A stretch of 64,000 nucleotides of DNA from Ovis canadensis (lineage: Eukaryota > Chordata > Mammalia > Artiodactyla > Bovidae), in NCBI RefSeq assembly GCF_042477335.2, contig NC_091264.1, positions 37,248,886-37,312,885 of the forward strand, written 5' to 3'. The position numbers were made by a program, and so were the translations under genes. The notes under the pieces are model-generated. The model was not told where the DNA came from. It did no database searches and worked only from the letters and a program-made list of their open reading frames with translations. This document shows positions 41,052-52,500 of the stretch, piece after piece (within the stretch, counting starts at the first letter, position 1; each line of letters opens with the position of its first letter).

Positions 41052-41363
41052 CCAACCAGTCCATTGTGAAGGAGATCAGCCCTGGGATTTCTTTGGAAGG
41101 AATGATGCTAAAGCTGAAACTCCAGTACTTTGGCCACCTCATGAGAAGAGTTGACTCATTGGAAAAGACTCTGATGCTGGGAGGGATTGGGGGCAGGAGG
41201 AGAAGGGGACGACAGAGGATGAGATGGCTGGATGACATCACCGACTCGATGGACGTGAGTCTGAGTGAACTTGGGGAGATGGTGACGAACAGGGAGGCCT
41301 GGCGTGCTGTGATTCATGGGGTCGCAAAGAGTCGGACACGACTGAGCGACTGAACTGAACTGA
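41052..41363 (+). mobile_element. BovB LINE 3' end
   Basis: 312 bp of the last coding part and terminal repeat, inside segmental copy C. Confidence 0.88.
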
Positions 41364-41550
41364 CATGTGCATGAATGAGTTGAATTGACAGAAAATATCC
41401 AAACATGGTATAAGATTTTCTGGCAAAGAGAATACTAAGGCCATCAAGAAATCTTGCTGTTATGAACAGGCTGCCAAATGCTTAAAACAATGACCTCCAA
41501 AGTAAGCACTTGTCTATCTGCATATCTTGGAGCATTTTAAACACATGCTT

Positions 41551-43289
41551 CGTATACATCTGCATAGAAATGAGTTTTTATTATAAAGGCTTTAAAATTG
41601 AGAATCACGATCTGTTACATTTGCCTGTTGCATTAAGCCAAGAGTTTTAGTTTCCTTGTGACCTGAATCCATTTTTGTGCCCATTTGCTCTGCACTACAA
41701 ACCCAACAACCTAACTAGGTTTTTGCCATCAAGGATGCTCTTTACTACCTTTGCTTTTCAGGGTTTCTGGACATCCATGAGCATATGTGCGCGTGCACAC
41801 ACACACATCTGCTTGTTTTCTTTTTTTAAGTGAAAGCAAGTATATTTAAAGTGATACACATTCCATAAACAGAGTATGGGCTATCTTCACATACATTTGT
41901 TTTTAATAGAACAATGTATTTGAGTTCCTGAGTCCAGTCTTGACACTCCTGACATAGACCTTGGGTATACCATGAAATTTCAAGTCCACAGGAAAGAGTG
42001 CTACTGTGTCAACCAACACTCCTGATAAGCTGGGGTCATTGGAGTGATGTTGGGAAGTAGTCAAAAAGTTGCGCTTGTGAAAGATTCAACAGAAACCTCA
42101 ACGGAGACTCAACGAGGGGAGCTTTCATGCCCTGCAGCGGTAGCAGAGCCCATCAAGAAAAAGAAAGCTCCCGCTTCCTTCCTTCAAAGACTCTCCAATA
42201 AAGAGCCATTGCTGTTTACTATAGTCCTCCCTCGTTCCTTTCCTCCCTGTAAAGGCATCTTCCTTCCTTGCCAAGTGGGGACTTGCATGTGGCACCCCGT
42301 AGCTGCCCACTCCAAATTGCAATTCTCTGCTGATTCTGAATAAACTCATCATTGCTGGAGAAATATCTGGCAGTGTATTTGTTTCAGTTCAGCACACTAT
42401 ATGTTTGCGTCACACCTACTTGGAGATATTTCTCAGTATGAATCTCGTTTGGGGTAACACAAAAAATTTTCAGTGTTGAAGTAAAACCATTTCTACTGCT
42501 TCTTTCTTTTACTTGGTATGGGAAATGATAAAAACCTGAGAATTGTTTTTTATATAAGCTTTCAGAAAGAAAGCACATTTACCAAAAAAATACCTGAAAC
42601 GAAACAAAATACCACATATTGTGTTCTCTGTGTAGCCATACACTTCTCTAGGTTTCTTTAATATTCCAGTTCAGTTGGAAATAAGGGAAAGAATATCCTC
42701 CATGCATGGATTACCCCTTGCATGTAATCAATGCTGAATATTTATTTTGTTAAATTAAGCATTCACACAGTTTTCTTGCCCTGCTTTACAAATGTGTATA
42801 GATATGGGAATGAAACAGTGAGACCTTCAAACCACTTCCCATTAACCAACATTTACCTTTCAAGTAATGAGACTGGACTCTTTGTTTGCTTTGTGGATGA
42901 TTTTAATGGTTGATTTAAGGTAGAAGTGAAGTTAAGGAGAGATGAGTTATTAGTGTGTGTTAATTGTGCAGGGAAGACAAATACCAGGGAAGCTGGAGAC
43001 CTGGGAAAGCAGGAGAAGAAGTTAAACAGGGAAAGACCCTTCTTTAGCACAGTTTACTGAATTAGTTATCCAATCCATTGAATCATGTCAACCTGAGAAC
43101 TAGACATCACATGATTTAAATATGAGGCAGGTGTTGAACTCTTTCATATTTAAATCATATTTCATTCCATATTTCATAGTTTTATCACATTTCATCAATC
43201 ATATTTCACTCCAGGTTTAAGAAAGTTTAAAACAATGTTGCTTCACAATGTATCAGAACAGGAGTGAAGGGCATTGTTGTAAAAATAAT
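41551..43289. other. DNA downstream of CRISP1
   Basis: A CA repeat at 41795-41810, the possible LTR, and AT-rich sequence; it should contain the end of the CRISP1 3' UTR if that is long. Confidence 0.45.
42048..42395 (+). mobile_element. Possible solo LTR
   Basis: An isolated, relatively GC-rich block ending in GAATAAACTCATCATTGCTGG then CTGGCAGTGTATTTG, the style of an LTR R-U5 with poly(A) signal. Its left end near TGTTGGGAAG is tentative and no target duplication was found. The 99-codon ORF across it is not a gene. Confidence 0.4.
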
Positions 43290-43335
43290 CCATGGGATTG
43301 CAGAGGGTCGGACACAACTGAGTGATTAACACTTA
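43290..43335 (+). mobile_element. Bov-tA/BovB 3' tail fragment
   Basis: CCATGGGATTGCAGAGGGTC and ACACAACTGAGTGATTAACA match the common 3' tail; the rest is absent. Confidence 0.6.
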
Positions 43336-43460
43336 TATATGATTAGTGAAAATTAGTATCTCAGGTGTAATTAAAACCAATTGAAATGCATCAGAAGCTG
43401 CTGGAGCAAAGGAAGGTCAAAGATGATCCAACAGCATGTTACAGTTGCAAATAAAAAAGG

Positions 43461-43588
43461 CTATTTTATCTCAGTTTGACACATACAACTAGCTTTGCAG
43501 AGTCGTTGAACTGACAGGTGGTTGCAGCCAAGATGTTGAGTTTGTGTATTACAGTTATTATGTTCATCGTAGTAGATGCAGGGGTTCG
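43461..43588 (-). CDS. CRISP1: CRISP1 coding exon 7: cysteine-rich C-terminal domain and stop
   Basis: Acceptor TTTCAG; 128 coding bases ending in TAG at 43463-43461. It encodes [28 protein letters not shown] and the terminus QTEIK, with the last six of 16 cysteines. TNPCIYYDE and the TEIK end are CRISP1-like. No convincing poly(A) hexamer was found close downstream, so the transcript end is not placed. Confidence 0.94.
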
Positions 43589-46500
43589 CTGAAAGGAAAA
43601 AGCAAGGTTACGCTATATTGACTCAAAAACTCATCTCTCAGCTTCTTATGCATTTGTAGGTGAGTAAAAGGCTTAAGAGAAGTATATTCTGTTATAGAGT
43701 CAATACTATTAAGTAATACTTATTTTCTTTCTACTCTCATTTTACTTCTATGGCATTTTCCATTCCATTCTAGACATTGCTTTTGTCTCTTGGATAAAAA
43801 AAAAAACAAAACCCTACCCCATTACTCTGTAGCAAAGGTAATTAGTAGATATTTTATCTTTCTCCAGCTACATTTATTTTCAGAAATGAGTTACTGAAAG
43901 TGACAGGGAGAAGAAGAAGGAAAAGAAGAAGAATGACAGAAAAATTGATAAACGAAAAGAGATTGCCTTTTTCCTTGATTTAAAAGCAAATGGAATAAAG
44001 TGGTCAGGTGAAGGAAAATAAACCTTTCAGTCTTCCAAATCTGCAGACAAAGGATATTTTTTGGTGTGGGGGGGGGAGGTTTATTATTTCTCCATAAACT
44101 TACTGAAAATTAAGTTATAAACATATTCCCATGGACTAGTAAATTATGCCTGAAGGAAACTTCAGAAAAAGACACTTTTTGTTACCTAAGGAAATGAACA
44201 TGGAATTGGAACCCATTTAGTTAATACTACATTTTAGATAAGATTTACTTAAGAAATAAAAAGATGTACAGTAAATAGACAGTATGATCATCAGCTCATG
44301 TCTTCCAATGTGTCCGTGGAAACTTAAAAGTATAAGGATCACCCAGTAAAAAATTACCACTTGCTCTGATAAGTGGACAGGCAGGTAGAGGGGTTATGGC
44401 CAAAGAGCAACCTGAGAACCCTGGTAACCTGAAAGCAAGATGTCTAACTTCAGGGCTGCAATAACAGAGCCAAGAAACTCTTTATATAAAGAGCAGAAAA
44501 AATTATATTAACGTCTTATCCAAGATGCCCTTATTATAGGGTGAGAACTTTAAGTTTTAGGATGGAAAGTTGACTTTAGACCTGGATGTTCTAATTTCCA
44601 ATCCAATAGATTTACTCATTGGTCTTCTGGGTCACTTTGGGAGTGGGAGAAGGGAAATCAGATAATGTTAATTACTCCTTTGGGATGATTGAGGAAAAAG
44701 TAATATTACAGAATTTATAATATTATTAAACACTTGATTTTAATGACCCATAGCTCCTAGATCAACGATCAATATTAAGCACACTGAGACGTAAAACTTA
44801 CTACATAGTTTATCTTCACAGTTATTTGGACAGTCTCCACATGGACTTCCCTTATTATAAGGTACATTCTTCTTGTCAGGATCATTTCCCCTTAAAAAAA
44901 AAAAACATAGGAGAAAGCGGTCTAATAAAATTCCTTTTTGAAAAATGCAAATAAAATTTTACTCACTCTTGAAAATATGTTAAAATAATTTAAAACAAAT
45001 GATTTTTGAGAAACTAGAGGATGTAAGGGAAATGAATTTCTAAAAGTTCTGTGAAACTAAAGCTATATAATACATACTCATGACAATAGTGACAAATGTA
45101 GAGATAATGAATTCCTTTATGACATGATGACATGCCACAGCCAACAAGGTAAGAAGCGGCCCAAACAACCTGTAAAGATGAGATCGTTACATTAATACTT
45201 TGCTCTTTTGCTACACGATTCCAAAATGAATATTGTTACCCATGATTGAAAATAAACACATATGCTTTTCGGATGCTTTGAGCATGGCTTTTTAGGAGGT
45301 CATAGAAACAGAGAGATTCCCATGTGTCTAGATATCGTGCATACATATATGCATTCTTGGGTGCCATCACTGACCCTGACTTATGTGCTTCTTCTTATCA
45401 AATCTGTATGGAAAACACAGTAACATGAGGAAGACTGTTTGGTGATTGCATAAAAATTAGAGCATGGCAGCAATCTAGCTTAATCATCAAAAAAGTGGCA
45501 TGGTAGAGAACAGTGAGTTGGCTCTTGAGAAAACAATGAGTCAGGTTCTAAATCCATCTCTGCCACTTCCTGGTGGGATGTCATTTACCAGCTTGTTTTA
45601 TGTCTTTAAATCTCATTTTATTATTTGTAAAATAAAATATAATAATACTAGCTTCTACATCATAGGTATATGGTGGGGACTGAATAAAAAAAAACTTTCA
45701 AGTGTTTGGAAGAAGAAATGTTAAATTACTGCTTCAGAGTAATGGAGCTCATGTTCTTTTGATGGAAATAGTGGGTCTAGTCTACTTTTACCTAAAAGAA
45801 AAGGAAAATAGGAGTTTTTGTCTTACATTGTCATATTTTTAGCTCTCTGGGTAATAATTTTATTTTTGTCCTCTGATAGCATAAATTATAAATAAATGGT
45901 CTAATGCTATACTATTCTAGGATTCCTGGCACATACCACTGTGTCCAATGATATCAATCTTAAAATAATAATGCTATTGGGATGTCCCTGGTGGTGCAGT
46001 GGTTAAGACTGCACTTCACTGCTCGGGGTGTGGGTTTGATCCCTTGTTGGGGAATTAAGATCCCACATGCCACGTGGCCAGGTAAATAATAATAATAAGG
46101 AAAAAGAATTCTACTTGCTAGTCTCTATTTAGAAATGTCTGCTTTGCTTTAGAATAAGTGATTAAGTCTATGTTTCTTAAATGTGGTATCTCTGTAAGCT
46201 TTTAACATTAATCTGAAGTAGGTTTTATTGTGAGTAGATTTTATTACAGATTTTGTGTCACAGCTGAGTCTTCTGCTTCGGGGATAACGCTGTTTTATCA
46301 TTTGTATTTCTTGCATATTAAGTATTTAAATCTATCCATTCTGGATGAGTTTTGTTAATTTACATCTTGCTGGAAAACAAATCACCTGATTTAGATATTC
46401 AAAGTCATTTTTGTAGAATTAATTTATTGTCTACATTGAAGCCCAGTGGTATTTTAAAAATGTGAATCAGATCAAATCATTCTTCTGTTTAATGACTTCT

Positions 46501-49500
46501 ACTACATTCAAAATACAAGGTAACATTTATAATAGCTAATATGGCTCCAATGATAAGGCCCTTCCCTCTGTGTTCATCTCCTTCAACTCTTGAAGCTATC
46601 ATGGTTCAGCCTCCTTCTCCAACCCTTTCTTAGTTTTTTCTAAACTAAAGAAGTCCTTGAACATACCCAGATCCCAGATAATGGTTTCCAAGTATTATTT
46701 CCCACTAAAAGTTAAGAAGTATCTTTGAAGACTGTAAATTTGCAAAAAGTGGGTGAATGATTTCCCATGGTTCTTATTTGCCTATTTTCCACACACCCTT
46801 AAAGTCACTTAATCAATAGGTATATTGGCCAGCACACAGTTTACCTGAGTGTAATGGTCAGTTGTCACGTCATCATCTTTCAATGTCCATTCCCCATACT
46901 GGAAATATTTAGACTCACTGTACCAGGTCCTGATCACATTTGACCATGAGATAGGATAAGATGTCAGATGCATATTTTCTCCACAAAAAGTATCTAAGAG
47001 GAGGAAAAAGGACTAGGTTATACTTTACAAAGCTTGTAAACATTTTATAAGGATATTCTCCTATTTTAGAAATGTTTCACTGGTCATCCAAGCAATGTTT
47101 GATAAGAGGAGACCAACTCAGCTGTATTTGGCTAACAGTTTTCTTTCTCACTGATGAATAACCGTGTGGTGCTCAGGCTTGCTGAAAACTGACAGTAGGA
47201 AATGATCTGCAAGCTTGGAAATCAGATCAACCAGCATTTCAGTTTCTGCTGTGTCCAAGCTGATGGTGAAAGATGAAACCAATCAGAACAGTCTATGAGT
47301 TGTAACCAAGTCCATGCCTCGAAAGCAACCACACAAAGTCTTCATCATGCAAGGACCTTGGAATACACATTTGCTCATTTGGCCATCCATTCACTTCTGA
47401 TGTGGGCTCTCAATCAAACATGACGTTTGGTAATAAACTGCCTTCCTCTGGGGCAGGAAAGACTCATATTGCCAATTCACAGCTTAACAGCATTGAGTAA
47501 AGATGCCCCAAAATCTTTAAATACAAAGTGTTATTAATGTCTGCTCGTGTAGGAGACACTAATGGCTTTTCAGGAAACTATCAGTGTTCTACCTAATATA
47601 TATGCCATGAGATGGGTTTATTTTTGAGCATCTAAACTTGTTCTTATGGGCAGCTCCATAGAGTTGAATATGACTCACTTCTCAAAGATAGCTCTTTCCA
47701 AAGTTAAGTATAGTCCCATGGTAATACTGTGAGTAGCTGAAATAACTATGGGCTTCCCAGGTGGCGCTGGTGGTAAAGAATCTGCCTGTCAGTGTAGGAG
47801 ATGTTAGAGATGCGGGTTACATCCCTGGGTTGGGAAAATCGCCTGGAGGAGGGCATGGAGAGAAACCCACTCCAGTGTTCTTGCCTGGAGAATCCCACAG
47901 ACAGAGGACCCGGTGGGCTATAGTCCATAGGGTTACACAGAGTCGAACACGACTGAAGTGACTTTTAGCATGCATGCACAAAATAACTACATGGAGTGGG
48001 AACCTTCTAGCTATACAGCTTTTCATCTGTTATTATTGTATTCAACTATCCTATGATATTGAGAGCTTTGACTCTTTTCTTTTGGTGATTAGAATCAGGA
48101 ATTTGAAAATTTGAATATCTGAATTTAAAAATTAGCAGTAATGAAACAGTGCGATGAGTCACAATTCACTGCCATTTATGGGGTAAGTGTAAATACATGC
48201 TAGATGACTTAACTTACCCTTACCAAGTTACTGAACAATTCCTGAGGACCTTTGAGCAAAAAGGTGTGTTGTATACCTACTTGTAATTCGCCTCTTGAGT
48301 GCATTGCTTTGTACCAATTCACAGTCCTTTGACAACATTCTGGCATTTTGTGCAGCTTCTTCACTCCAATTCTACAAGTGAAACACAAACACATGGCCTT
48401 AATAACATTTCTGTGATAAGATTCTAGTTCATTCTTTCTAAAAATCCAAAGCTACCAATATTCTCAATTGTGTAGGCTAACAATTGAATTCTCTTAAATA
48501 TTTTGGTTCGAAGAGGAAGGCAAATCTTTCAGTCCATTGTTTTAACCCTCAAACTTACAAGATCAAAACTTGATGATAACATTCAGATGTAGCTTCTTTT
48601 TTCTGAAATATTAGCATTTAAGTAAATGCTTCCATTAAAATAGACAAGTTAGAAATCCATCTCATTATTTATTAATAGTTTTACCTTTGACACATTATTA
48701 AATCTCTTTGAATCACAGTTTCTTCATCTGTAAAATATGCCCCATAATTCATACACGATAGTTTGTTCAACATTTTTAAGTTTTTAATTTGGATAATTCA
48801 TGCAATACAACTATGATATAATAAATCTTATGGTACATGCTCAATAAATAAGTATTTCTGTGATTAGAAACAAATATAGTGTCACATAACTCGATCTAAA
48901 TTATGAATAATAATAGCAAGTCATAACTAACATACATGCAAGGATCTGTTACCAATTCTTTATGTGTATGCTCTCATCTTTACTCATAGCAGTTCTACAA
49001 GGGAATCACTCTTACTATCCCCATCTACAAATCAGGAAACTGAGACACAAAGATGCTGCTTAACTTTTCAGGATAATACCATCTATAAGTGGCAGAAAGA
49101 AAATTAGAACCCAAGTTCTTCTGGCTCTGGAGCGTGTGCTCCTAACTCTTGATGTGTGTCGATTGTGCTAAGTTGAAGCATTTTGTTGGGGTTTTCTCGA
49201 AATAAGATGAAAAGTAGAAAGTCTACATCCCTTGTTATAGGAGTGTGACAAATGTTCTCCCGGACACTCTCTCATTCTCATGTTATGTACGTCCACTTAA
49301 AAGATTGTCCCCAGATATGCACAAAAGACATTATTACTGAACGAAAGTTGCAGCATTTCTTGTTTACTATGGGCTTTTATATAAATCATCCAGCTACTCT
49401 TGAAAATAATTTTTCAGTGATGCCCTCACTTAGTTTTTCAATATTTTCCCTGCCGTTGAAGAAGTTTATCTCATACGCATAGGCTGCCATCTGTGTTAGT

Positions 49501-52500
49501 TTTATAGAATTACCCCCCAGATTGATGAACTGATTAAATTGTGAGGTTAACTAAGTAACTTATTAGCTTAGGGTCAAAGTAAAAATGTGGTTTTTGTGGG
49601 GTTTGCTTGTTTCATGCAAGAAAAGATGTATTTCCAGAGTGAAATAAGTCAAAAGAGAAAAACCAGTATCATATATTAATGCATACACCTGGAATCCAGA
49701 AAAATGGTAACATGAATTTATTTGCAGAGCAGAAATAGAGACCCAGACATAGAAAACAAACATATGGATACCAAGGGGGGAAAGGGGAGTGGAATGAGTT
49801 GGGACAGACATGGATATGTCTATATCCATATATAGATAGATACACATACTACTATGTATAAATAAAATAGATAACTAATGAGAACTGACTGTAAAACAAG
49901 GAATTCTACCCAATACTCTGTGGTGACCTAAATGGGAAGGAAACCCAAAAAAGAGGATATATATGTATCACTGATTCACTTTGTGGTACAGCAGAAACTA
50001 ACACAGCATTATAACTATACTCCAGTTAAAAAAAAGAAAGAAAGAAAGAAAAGAAAACTAGCCCTTGAGGAAAGAAAAGGAAAAAAAAAAAGATGTAAGA
50101 TATATTTCAATGATGGATACATCTAATTAAAAAAGTAGAGATGACATAAAACATCTCATCAGGGCATAATATCTCCTGGCAGTGGGAATAACATCATTGA
50201 ACTCACAAATATAAAATCTTGCCTATTCTGACCAGGTCACCAAGTGTTTCGAACTGGAACTTATCTGGCTAATTCATTGCTGACCATTCATTGTGCATGC
50301 TAAGATGTACCGCCCATACCCAGATCGCTTTCAGAACTGAAGCACTTATTTCCTCTTGAGCTGAGAGTCTTGCCCACAGAAAGCTCTGCTGTCCTTTTTA
50401 ACACATGTTGTCCCTATTCATGAGCATACTTACTTCCCTAGGGCAGCACATATCTAGCAGCACAAGCACAGAGCTATAGTAACTATAAATGCCACACAAA
50501 CTCTCTCCAACTCAGGACAAGGTCTACTGAGCTGTCCTAGTTGTCCAGTTTCCCATGGGATTAATGGAGGCTTCTGTTGTGCCTATACTCACGACCCAAC
50601 TTCTTTGTACACTCTATGCTGCTTCTTTATCCACATCCACAGATCTCTGTAAATCTGGAAATTGTTCCCCAATAAACATCATACATGCTAATCTCCATCT
50701 CAGAGTCTGTTTATCTTCTTGTGTAAAGTACCTGAAACCGTAATTACAAACAGTATGTGGTTCATACTTCTTTGAGGAAGCTGTTTGGGATATTGCCTCT
50801 GAGTAATGTTGGTAAGATACAAATGTTTTTATTATACATCATAAGTTAAATCAAAAGTAAGTATGTATGGTTATTGCAGCAAAATTACAAGTTCTGGCTT
50901 TAGTAAATGGTTCTGTTTAAATAAAATTCCAACTTTATGTGCAGAAACTTTTGTTTTTCTTTTCTTGAAAATCTTTGCCTGGCATTTGTGATTGGCTTTT
51001 CAGCTCTACTATAATTCTATCAGTTCCTTTCTCTCCATACCCTATGCATTATTTACGGAAAAACTCAGCTCCTATATTGTCTTTTAAAACGTTACTCAGT
51101 TTTATTGGTACACTTAATTTATCATATTATTGATCTCTCATACCTTTACATCTTAACACAAATATATTAATTTTATAGAGGATGAGATGGCTGGATGGCA
51201 TCACTGACTCGATAGATGCGAGTCTGAGTGAACTTTGGAGTTGGTGATGGACAGGGAGGCCTGGCGTGCTGCGATTCATGGGGTCGCAAAGAGTCAGACA
51301 CGACTGAGTGACTGAACTGATATATTCAATGCTGTGCTGTAGTCACTCAGTTGCGTCAGACTCCTTGAAACCCCATGGACTGTAGCCTGCCAGGTACCTC
51401 TGTCCATGAGGATTCCCCAGGCAAGAATACTGGAGTGGGTTGCCCTGCCCTCCACCAGGGGATCTTCCCAACCCACGGATTGAACCCAGGTCTCCCTCAT
51501 TACAAGCAGATTCTTTACTGTCTGAGCCACCAGGGAAGCCCAAGAATATTGGAATGGGTAGCCTATCCCTTCTCCAGGGGATCTTCTTGACCCAGGAGTT
51601 GAACTGGGATCTCCTGCATTGCAGGCAGATTTTTTACCAGCTGAGCTACAAGGGAAGCACATATATTTAGTACTATGTTATAATATTTCCTCTGTATTTA
51701 CCTTGAATACACAATAATAAAGTCTCTGAAATCAGAGACTATATTTTCTGTTCACTCTATAACTTCTTCACTGCCTCCTAGCTACATTTATTTGCTGATT
51801 TGGAAACAGGATTTAGAACCCTGTTTGTCCTAAGGAAGGTAAAGTGTTAAGAGCTGGTCCCTGGAGTTGGCCATTCGTATTTGAATCTGTTTTTATCCAG
51901 TACTTAAGACTTTGGACGAGATACCTAATTTCTCTGATGTTCAGATTTACCATCTATAAAACAGAGATGATAGTATCATTTACATCACAAGATGATTGAG
52001 AAAATGAAATGAAATAATGCAATAATGCTTCAGCAATACATGTACTATGAACTTCCAGATGTTCAAGCTGGCAGAGGAACCAGAGATCAAATTGCCAACA
52101 TCCGCTGGATCATCGAAAAAGCAAGAGAGTTCCAGAAAAATATCTATTTCTGCTTTATTGACTATGCCAAAGCCTTTGACTGTGTGGATCACAATACACT
52201 GTGGAAAATTCTGAAAGAGATATGAATACCAGGCCACCTGATTTGCCTCTTGAGAAACCTATATGCAGGGCAGGAAGCAACAGTTAGAACTGGACATGAA
52301 ACAACAGACTGGTTTCAAATAGGAAAAGGAGTACGTCAAGGCTATATATTGTCACCCTGCTTGTTTAACTTATATGCAGAGTACATCATGAGAAACACTG
52401 GGCTGGAGGAAGCACGAGCTGGAATCAAGATTGCCAGGAGAAATATCAATAACCTCAGATATGCAGATGACACCACCCTTAAGGCCGAAAGTGAAGAAGA

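Larger units (their letters stand above)
40405..41550 (+). repeat. Partial segmental copy C of CRISP1 intron 2
   Basis: A third version of the segment at about 31.80-35.44 kb and 48.90-50.30 kb. CAGGATCTGTTAGGAATTC, AGCTCTACAAGGGAGGTGCT, GCAGATATGTTATCA, GTCAGCAACAGCTA, CAGGTGCGG, GTACATCCACTTAAA and CTGCCATCTTGTGGTCATTTCC all recur in order. It resembles copy A more than the CRISP1 intron: the CAGGTGCGG block is shared only with A. A BovB fragment at 41052-41363 interrupts it, and a longer one abuts its left end. No exon relic was seen in it. Confidence 0.75.

Noticed and set aside
42044-42343. 99-codon plus-strand ORF as a small gene
   Set aside because: It covers what looks like an LTR, with the poly(A) signal inside the block.
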